Shown here: piece by piece, positions 1 to 10,300 of the stretch
Layout: each line of letters opens with the position of its first letter
Position numbering within the stretch: the first letter of the stretch is position 1
Assembly: GCA_000934455.1 (NCBI GenBank)
Contig: KN882785.1
Span: 1 to 44,664 of the forward strand
DNA: 44,664 nucleotides
Direction of reading: 5' to 3'
Source: Apostichopus parvimensis
Lineage: Eukaryota > Echinodermata > Holothuroidea > Aspidochirotida > Stichopodidae
Notes under the pieces: model-generated
What the model was told of the DNA's origin: nothing
Databases searched by the model: none
What the model saw: only the letters and a program-made list of their open reading frames with translations
Translations under genes and position numbers: made by a program

Positions 1-1286
1 ACTAAAAAAAATTCTAACGTAAGATACAAAAAATACAAAATGCTGCACCAAGACGGTGAAATAAAATCTTGTTTGCTTATCACAGAGCAGGAATCTTGGA
101 GCCATTCTTGTATATAATACCTACATATCAACATGTTTGAAGAGCATAACAAATTATGCGAAATTGAAATGCTAGGGAAGTGCGGCTCATTTTCAGGGAA
201 TGATTATGAAAAGGCATAAAGTGAGGAGGAGTAAAAAAGTTTTGACAGTAGTTGATCTCATGGATTCCAGTATCACTCTTTGACTTGTCCCAGTTGTTTT
301 ACGAAACGTTGACCTCCGATATCTTCTGTGGTCGTCAGCTTTGCTAGCTCTCAACAGACAAAAATAGACATTTTTTCTTTTGTTGCTTACACATTTGAAA
401 TTGTAATCTATGACCTTAATCTCGTTAAAAACGATTTATGTATCAGTCGGTCGGGTCGTTGGCGGTTACTAGATCTATTGTCGCAGAAAAATATCCCAAA
501 TCGACTGGTCTTGACTAGTCTTGGGAGTATCTGTAAAATTTGCTCGTTCAAGGATAGTGTGACAGATCTATCTCGTAATCGTGTCAGTTCACACCTCTGA
601 TTACGATTTCATTAGTCGCCGTTTAAAAGCTTCTCAGTCTCAATCCCGGTCATGGTCATTCATGCAAAAAGCAGGGGAGGATGTGAACCGAAGACAGTAG
701 ATTTAATCGAGATAGGTTGGACTATGGACGAGAGATGCATCGAATAAAAAGAAAAGGGAAAAAATGCAGACCGACAGATGCTAGTAGCTCTACTAGATCA
801 TGTGACAGGGTAAAATAATTATGAAAAATCAAAAGGGGGGCAATGGGGTGGGTGTGGGGGAGGGAGGGGGTTTGAAGTCAGACATTTTGCTTTCATTGAA
901 TAGTGTTCCTTTTGATTAGCGTACTTTTGGATACGATTGAGATTAATGGTAATATCTAGAACCAAAGGCAAAACTGAACTTTTGCAATCGTGATAGCATG
1001 TGTCATGTGTGTATGTTACACCTTGAAATGTTAACAGGGTAATAACTGACCATGCTCAAATTTTGATGAATGTCATGCAATATAGGTGTATTGTTCTTGA
1101 GGTGGTCAAAGGTCATGTGAGGTCAGCAGTTGTTCCAGTTACTATTTTTAATTAATTAGGTAATTTGAGTGATTTATAAATGGAAGGCATGGAATCACAA
1201 AATGTCAGGCACATTGTCTACTTTTTGGTTAAATTCAAGATGTTTTAAGATGGTATTAATATAGTCTGTATTCCATTTTTCTATAG
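1..1286 (+). other. Intronic DNA upstream of the first visible gene A exon
   Basis: I see no exon here. Notable sequence includes a G-rich stretch at about 835-870 that could form a quadruplex and three AGGTCA-like half-sites at 1104-1125. The other open frames are short and resemble nothing I recognise. Confidence 0.6.
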
Positions 1287-1333
1287 GAAGGTTAGGTCTT
1301 GGCGATGAAGATGACAGATATACTCCACAGAAG
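1287..1333 (+). CDS. NEK9: Gene A exon: RCC1 repeat segment (GRLGLGDEDD...YTPQK)
   Basis: This is a 47-nt exon after a CTATAG acceptor and before a GTCAGT donor. Its first two bases complete a Gly codon, and the remaining 15 codons read RLGLGDEDDRYTPQK. The peptide matches the human NEK9 segment GRLGL...YYTPQK at 11 of 15 positions by hand alignment. The gene B counterpart at 42698-42744 has the same length and phase. No earlier gene A exon is visible in 1-1286. Confidence 0.88.
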
Positions 1334-4300
1334 GTCAGTCATGAAAGATTTCCCCCCCCCCCCCAGTATATAGATTTAATTTTCTTTTTTAATAATATGA
1401 ACATGAACATTGGAGGCTAAAATAACTCCCTTTGAACTAGACTTCAAGGTTTAACTCATGACAGGTTTTACAGTTTTGACTCATGACGATGAAAGTATTG
1501 AATAAGAAAATATTCTGTAATGCAATAAGAGAAATAGTGTAACAATACAAGAATTGAAAGAAAAGTTCTCTCCTGGAACTACAATGCTTTACCGCACTGA
1601 ATCACTTTCGTTAGCAGCCTGTAAAAATTAAAACAAGTCGATCTTTATTGATAAAAAAAAAAAGGAGAGAAACACATTTTTAGTGTAATTTACATAAGAT
1701 CTTTAAAAAAAAAATTTAAAAAGAAAAATCCAATCTTGCATTATAACTTTTCCCGTAATACTTTAGTATTCGTCCACAGGCTCATTTAGAGGTCCTTGAA
1801 ATACAGTATTATTCATTTCCAAATGGAAAGTGGGATTTTGAAATGAGAAGGAAGTCCCCACATCTCTCATTCCAAAACTTTTATTCTTGAAGAGGAGAAT
1901 ATGCCTGCGACATCTCTGCAGGCACGTAGCCAGGAATTTGCCAAGGGGAGGGCGAACCTGTAGGCAAACTATTAGAGCCGTAGATTCTGCATTGAAAACT
2001 ATCTAAGCGTAGCGCCACCATGGGTTGGCGCGAAGCGAAAAAGAAAATTTTGGCTGAAAATGCTTCCCAGATCGCTGGAAATGGCACTTCCCAGGCCTTG
2101 TAAGCTGCATCTTAGCATTTTCTCTTTTGAAATTACTAGTGATATTATAAAAACATACAAAAAAATATGCTCACTCAAGGGGGGGGCGGCTGCCCCCTTT
2201 GCCCCCCCTGGCTACGCGCCTGTATCTCTGTGGAGAAAACTCTCTCTCTGAGATGCTTCATGTTTTGGAGAGAGGCAACTTGATTCTCTTTTGCTTCTTC
2301 GTCCAACAGGTCGAAATTCAAGGCAAGAAGACAATCTGCTTCGTCAGTGCAGGCACCGATGGCTCATTTTTCTTAACCAAAGATGGAAAGGCGTTAGCGT
2401 GTGGCAGCAACGAGTACAACCAGTTAGGATTCAATACCTTGACCGCTGGATTGAGGAAACGACAAGTGAAGGTCCGTGGACTCTTACTCCGCAGTATTAT
2501 TACCTATATCTATTATAATCGCTAAATAATCAATAGAAATATGACACTGAAAATATGTAGACATTATTTGATAGTAGGTTCTATTTTCAGTTAGTATTCT
2601 CTGTTCATTTGTTTGACATATGCAGAGATGCCAACCAGTACGATTTTATCGTATTTAGTACTATAAAACAAGTGAAATACGATAATACGATATTGCATGT
2701 TGAAAATACGATTTTTCATCTTTCCAAAAAAAAAAAAAAAAAACAATTATTTTTTAATTTTTTAAAGGAAGCGGAATCGCATAGAAACATGTACAAGTAA
2801 CCCCCCAAACCCCGACAAACACGTTGAAGAACGAGCCTACATGGGCAGGAAATACGCGGAATCGGCAGCATTACACTTTTCTCATTAAATGTTAATAAAA
2901 AAGCAAACATTTTTACTTGCCCGTTCTTACCAGTAAAACATTTTTCTGACATTTTACTGGCTTGGGGCCAACGGGCCAGTGGTAGTGTCAAGTTTTTGTG
3001 AAAATCTGATTTTTCTCTCCAAAATCTGAATTTTTAGGATATTCAGTCTGTCTTTTTGTGTCAAGAGGTTGACATCTCTGCATATGGCTTACAAAGATGG
3101 TGGAATTTTTTCATGAAATTGTTCTCCTGCCACTTTGCAGGCTTCAAGGCAATGAAAACAGTTTGTATAAAAGTTCCTGGTCACATGGTACGGAAGATAT
3201 TTCATGTTCTTGACTATAGTACCTTCAGAAAAAGGAATGTTTCACAGGATTTCTACCAATGGGGGCAGTGGGGATATTTTGTTTGTAAAATCTTATCAAA
3301 AATGAAACTATGTCACTGACATCTCAAGTATAGTTTGTTGAAAACAACATATCTGACATGTTGGAGTGACTATTGTCATAACAAATGCAAAATAAAATGT
3401 TTGTCGAAATGCGCTTTTCAAGTTTTTGCCATCTCCGAACATCCTTTTTTTGATTCTCAATTGGTTCTCATACACCCGTAGTTTAAACAGTCCGATCAAG
3501 ATACAATTTTGTCTGTCATTTTTAAACAAATTTTAGACCTACCCTGAGGTATGTAACAAGTGTAAGACTCAAAGGACCACCAACACCTAAACCCACTTTT
3601 TTTTGGAAGACCAGAGTTGAATGCCAGATTTTCTTTAAAAATGAACCAACATTTTATTTGAAAATATTGGATGGGCTTATCAACTCTTGCTTGTTGTTGT
3701 CTGTTACTTAATTTGATATTTCCAAAGTTCCCTACCCATACCTAGATATTCTATGATCAGTTATTGTTTTTTAGCTTCAGGACATCCTTCAAGGTCATTT
3801 CACGGAAGATTAAATAGCAAACACTTTGTAACTTTGCTTCGAAACTTGTAATTTCATGGACACAATACTTCAGTAAAGTAAACCTCTTTCAAAGTCATCA
3901 GTTGTTTATTCTGGGTTGTTACCTAGAAACGGAAAAGCACCATGCATGTTATTCCGAAACTTGTCTTCTTGTAGAACTTGACTTTGTAAGAAATGAATAA
4001 TTTGCTTAAAGCAAGTCAAATATTAGTGTTTTATAAATTTGTTAATGGTAGGCTGTCATCTAGCATCAAGTGTTGTGGCTTAAAGGGTAATAGCTTTCCT
4101 GTGAATCTTTTTGTTTTTATCACTTTTTTTTGGAGAAAAAGATTCCCCTCTTTAGTACTCAAAATCCCATAACAATTAAAATAACTAATTAGTATCACTA
4201 AGTCCACTTTTGGATCAAATAAGGGAAAATTTAAGAAAATAAATAAATAAACAAATTTTAAAAGAAAAGTCAAAATTGAAAACAATTGCCCAGATTCTTT

Positions 4301-7300
4301 TGCACATGATTACTAATGATTGGAAGTAGTGTCTGGGCAACCCTTTTTTGTTTAGAGTTTAATATAATTATTTATTACTAGCTAATGAATGTTCTTTCAG
4401 TGACAAAATCTAGAGCAGGTCCTCGAGTGAACTGACAGCACTGATGGCAAAGTTTGCCGTTCGTTACGGTACCACTTGCCATACTGCCCTTAGAAATCAC
4501 CACAGGCAACAGCTGCAGTGACCTTTAATCGGGTCGCTGTAGGTCACCTGATAATGCTCTCGATCGGTATCGAGCTCAATCGAAGCTGACAACTTGTCTG
4601 CAACTGTGTACCATAGAAAAGCTCTTAAGCAGAGATGGGAAACATAAAAAAGAAATGGTTGAGCCTATTTGATTGTTCGGTGTTTATCTATCTGTCTGTC
4701 GTTTCAAAAGAGAGAGACAAAATGTCCAGTATCGATTCAGTTTCGTTTACCGCTCATTTCATTAACCTTCGCTCGATGCAAAAATCTAGGAGGGCTGCTC
4801 ATGTGTTATCAGTTGCAATCCTATGTGGATTATAATACCTAGTAGGTTTTCATGATTATGAATTTAAAATAGCAATACTACTCATAATATGCCCACCCAA
4901 TTATCCATAACTACTCTGGTAAAATATCCATAGATTAATTTTATTTGCTTGTTAGTAGCATATATATATATATATAAATATGTATACAAAGAAAATGCAT
5001 CCTTTCATGCATGGAAATGCATTTTCCTTACAATATAACTTTATACTTATGACTGACAGCACTATATCATCACCATTAGAATTAACTGCAAGGGTGGTGT
5101 ATTCGAAGGGAACAGAGGAATCCTTTGCAAAGGACCTTCACAAACAAGAAAAAATTTCCTATGGATATTTGCTGTCAAGGATGTGGATAATTGGGTTGGT
5201 GACGTTGATAACAATGTGAATATGCATACGTAAGAAACATTAATGTATGCCACCTAAATTATCACATTTAGGCTTGATTGTGAGGATAAATCCGATTGAG
5301 GAAACTACATTTTCATGAAGATAAGAACACACTTCCTTCGCGTATATCCTTTTTTCAAAGAAGAACTTTTCCAAATGGGTTATTACCTATTTGAGAGTGC
5401 GGAATAATTGGTTGGATATGCACATGTATGAAATTTGCATACTGCAAGCATAAAATATGAATATGCATTATAATATTCAAATATTTCACAAGCATTCAGT
5501 GAGATTCCATGTTTTCCTGCAGGTGTGCTACGACATTCCGTTTAAGATAGTACCGATGTTGGTGAGGCCGTTAACGAGGTACAACATTGTCTCCATCTCG
5601 TTAGGAAAGACTCATTCAGCGGCAATCACAGGTGAGTCATTTTGCAGACTTCGTCAAGAGTTTTGTCTTGGACTAAACTCAAGCTATCCAGATATTCCAT
5701 TTTATCACCAATTCTATCAATTTTTTGGACATATGCTGGCAATGAATAACTTGACAGACTGTATCCGTTCCTTTCTAACATGTTATAGATGTTTGAATTT
5801 TGTTTTTATATGTTATTCATAGCTTCACCATCAGGTAGAAGGGAAATGGGAGGGAATGCTTCCCTTGATACATAATAAATCTTCTCTGGAGGAATCTTGG
5901 TGTAGAACACCCAATTCACCTACCCCCCCCCCACCCCACCCCCTGCCAAGCCACACACTAAAAAAATTGCCTCCTTGCTTTGCAATTGCAACTTGAAAAG
6001 GTTTCAGCTAATCAGCTATTATAACAGTATATATATTCTAGTAATTGCTTCCAAATCAGAGTAAAGTTTATATCGGTCAATTTACCATTTCAGATCTTTT
6101 AATGATATATTTTGTTTTTTTCTTGAAAGCGACCGGTAAACTCATCACTTTTGGTGACAACAAATACGGTCAGCTGGGCGTTGGGAACTTGAAGCCGAGG
6201 TCAGGGGTCTGTGAGGTCAAAGGTCTTCTTTCTGGATTGAATGTCGTTAAAGCCAATTGTGGTGATGCATTCACGGTCATTGCAACAAGAGGTAATTATT
6301 CTGGCCTTAGGTCTTGTTTATGCAATACTAGTTGGGTTTATGATAGCATGCAATATCTCTTCTATATTTAATACACCTTTCTTCCTCAAATATGAGTTTT
6401 GAATTGAGATGAAAAGTTGAGGTTAGGTTTTCACTACCCTTTTAACCAATCACACAGCATATCATCGCCATCCACCAATTAGTTCCACAGTAGATGTGGT
6501 CCTTTCAGAAACTCACTGTGAGACCATAGGAATACTTTTTAACATTAACTCAAAGGTGGCTTTATTTCAGTCCAACGTTCAGCCTGATGGACATTCATGC
6601 TCTTGCAGAGAAAATTTGCCCATTTCCTACAAGTGGTATGTGTATATGGAGCAGGCATTTGTATTTACATTACAAACATGTATATAAGCAGTGGGGTGCT
6701 GTTGCTGTGCAACTAGACTGAACTAGTATTGAGATTCTCACTAAAGCTAACATCTCATGCTATGGACCTTTTTTTTTATTAAGAATATTCTTGTTACTTA
6801 TATTAAGAAGCCTAGATTCTAGGTCTTTTCAAACATAATGCTGTGTAGTTTGCAAAGCACTTAGGTAGTGTCATTTGTTCTAGTCAGATCTTAAATTTGG
6901 ATGGCAACCCAAATGGTTTAATTAAAATACTACACAGTAAATGATACTTGAGATTTTTATGGTTAAAAATCTTTTTTATAACAAATATTAATGTTGGGTG
7001 CAGCAGTGATAAAACTGCCATAAAAATTTTAAATTTTTTATTAAGATTCTCTATCTTATGATTTCTGTTTGCAGATAATCTCATTTATTCGTTTGGACAT
7101 AGTGATAGTGGTAGGCTGGGATTAGCTGCAGAAATCCAAAGTTTGTCGCATAAGAAGAAAGCCAACCCTACTCCAAGGCCTATCTTCGGGGCCCTTCATA
7201 GAGTCTCGGATTTATCTTGTACGAACTGGCACACTATTATTATCGTGGGTAAGTAACAAGTAATTTGCACTGCCAACTGAAATGAATGTTTGTCCTCCTC

Positions 7301-10300
7301 CTCCTCCCCCACCCCCCTTCCATTACCCCATCCCCAGGTGCACCTTCGTTCCCTGTTCGTTAGTGATGTTTCTCATGTTAGATTGTGAGAAAGAGTTAAT
7401 TTGTTTATAAATATAAGAAAGTAACGTAGTGACAAATTGTTCACTACAGTCGGCTTTGAAGATTATGACGTGTTCCCTATGTGCAAATCGGCTAGGCTAA
7501 CTCAACTGCCTCTGCTTAAATAGAGTGTGGTATGTTGTATCGTTTGTGCTAGTTGTACTCATTTAACCTTCGTTTTGTGCAAAATCTAGGACAGTGTCTT
7601 AGTTTTGACTAGTTGCAATATTTGGCTGGTATTGTTAAATTGCCAACCTGTCTGAATGCATATTAGTTTGTTATGTAAAAGTTCCTACAAAGTTAGACAT
7701 TTTCTGTCTAAGTAACTATTTTTAAATTATATGAAATGTTTGGAGCACTGCTCATTTTTGTATTTCCTATCTAAATAGTAAATCTATTGTAGTGTACATT
7801 CAAATAATTTTTACAAGAAATACACTACAGGGCACACAAAGACAAAATCCCATAATTTGTTAAAAACATTGTACAATGTCATTTGATAACCCCCCCCCCC
7901 CCCCCAACAAAAAAAAGTTGCCTTGAATTTTGTCTTTCTTTGAGGAACTGATCAGCATCCTAAAATATTTCCACTGTGACATATTCCATCCCGATAATGA
8001 AAGATTAATTTCTCAAAACTTATATTTAAATACTGCCATCACTGATTGTAGCTGCCTTGTTTAATAGTCTGTGAAATATCCATCATTTTGGTCTCCTGCC
8101 AAATCTGCATATCGTAGACCGCCTTAATATGTTTTTCTTTCCTTTATGTTTTCTTCTGATATAAAACTACATTCTTTCAATAGCAGCAAACCATGCCTTT
8201 ACATTTTTTCTTTTTGCAGAAAGAGTGCTAAAGTCCAGGACTATCAAAAATGCCAAAGTAGACAGTGTCAGAGGTAAGCATAAATTGAACATTTTATTGA
8301 AATTCTTGCTTTTTAGGACATTCTCATTCTGAAAACGGTGTGGATAGTTTTCTGGATGATGTAATAACTTGTGTGCTTGTACTCGTTCTTGCACACGCAT
8401 GGGAATTCTCAGTCACATGGGTTTCTATAGTGCGATGATTACTGACTCACTCACCCAGACATGAAATGACTAACAGAGGGTTAGGTACTTTAGTTACCCC
8501 CCTCAAAGCTTCTTGGGACTTGACCCCCTGGACCTCTCCCCTCCCCTCCCCCATCAGGTCTCAAGGTTTTTTCTGGGCTAACCCATTTAGGCTTGTGCTT
8601 CTTATAAGACTTCTTAATATTTCAATTGACATAGAGTTTTGGGAGTCTATTCCATAGTAACTAATTCATTTATTCATTTGTGAGTCATGATTCATGTATC
8701 TTGATTCATCGTTTATGCATTTAAATAATGTGACATATGTCAACGGAACTAAACAGTCTTCAGAAATGTAGATTAAAGTAGTCCTACTCGCGAATTTCCC
8801 TCAATGCAGAAAGTTTCAACAGAGCTGTGCACTGTTGTACTTGACATGCCGATGGTTTCATGTTTTGGCAGTGATCAATTACAGAGTAATAAATGACTAC
8901 TTCGGGCTGAAACCTGGAGAAAGGTTACGGCGGTATTTCTTAGTCGCCATAGCAACGGATTACCTTGTCTTGTCTGATAACCTGTGCATCATAAAATCGA
9001 ATGTGTGACAGCTTAAAAAAAGTACCTTCACTTGTTTTGAATTAAACCCGATCTTTGCAAATGGAGATGGGATTATGTGGGATAAAGCTGGGACAGACCA
9101 TCTTTGGTGTGCTTTATAAATTAGCTAACAAAAGCAATATTTTGTCTTAAATAATGGATGTATTTTGAAAAGAAAATACACATCAACAAAAGCATAGTGC
9201 ATGTTAGTCAAACTACCAGGTGCAGATCCAGGGTTGTTATGGGGGTGTACACCCCACCCCCTTCCTTTTTGGCCGACCAGAAAAAAGATGTTATAGCCTA
9301 AATATGCATCAAAATGCAACATTTAATGTCTAAATGTTTCTGTTTCTGAGGACCCACAAAGGAGATGGTTTCAATTACCCAATTCGTCACATTCCCTCCT
9401 ATACCCTCCCCCCCCCCCCCCTTTTTGCACCACTTAACTTCCTGCCTGCTTCAATATCCATCCTTTACCCTCTGTCTCCCCTTGAAACCTGAATGAAGAC
9501 TTGTAACAAATAAGTAATGTAAAAAATATGTAACAAATATATGAAAAAAATGAAAATCTTACAAAATATCCGAGAAGATTTTTGTATTTGTGGAAAAATG
9601 AATCATCAGTAAAATTGAAAATGTGACTATAATCTTGTGGTAGCTGAAAACTAAAAAAAATTTTAACTTTACAAATTGAAGTATTTGGGCTAGTTTAGCA
9701 CCGACAAACAAACATAAAGGCAGAAAATCTTCCTTTGAAAATGAAGCAATTTAATCAAACTCAAAAGGTCATTAGTAAAATGCTTTCCTGCTTTAGGTTA
9801 ATGCCATGAAGAGCCAGAGCATATATCTGCCAATGTTTCTCTTTCTGTAGTTGGATTTTAATCCCAACAGTTCCTTCTCCACTCTTTAAATATCAAAGCA
9901 CACCACACATATAAGATACCTTCACATTTTCATTTGAGATTCTTCATCAGTCCTAGCCAATAAAAAGCTTATTTGAATGAGCCAAACTACCTGCATTGTT
10001 TGCACATATTTTTAGTTTGAGCGTTTGTTGATTGGTTGCCATAGCAACGTTTAGTAGGGGAACAAAACTAAATAACAAACGAGTGGCAGGTTTCATTTTT
10101 AAAGTACCCTCGAATAGTGATACAGGCTGCTGCAGGTAATAGGCTGTTATTCAAGGAAGTGAACAGCACAGGAGACCTGGACCGAGTTGAACTGTTTTTA
10201 CTATTCCGACGTTGTTTTTTTTTTTAAGGTTCCATCGGTTTATCACAAGTCTCTCAATCTGACGACAGTGTCTTTGAAAGCTTTGATGATAATAGCAGTA

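Noticed and set aside
2060..2251. Open frame with RSLEMALPRPCKLHLSIF-like peptide, repeated near 18416-18667
   Set aside because: It lies inside copies of the non-autonomous hAT-like element. The similarity reflects the repeat, and there is no transposase motif.
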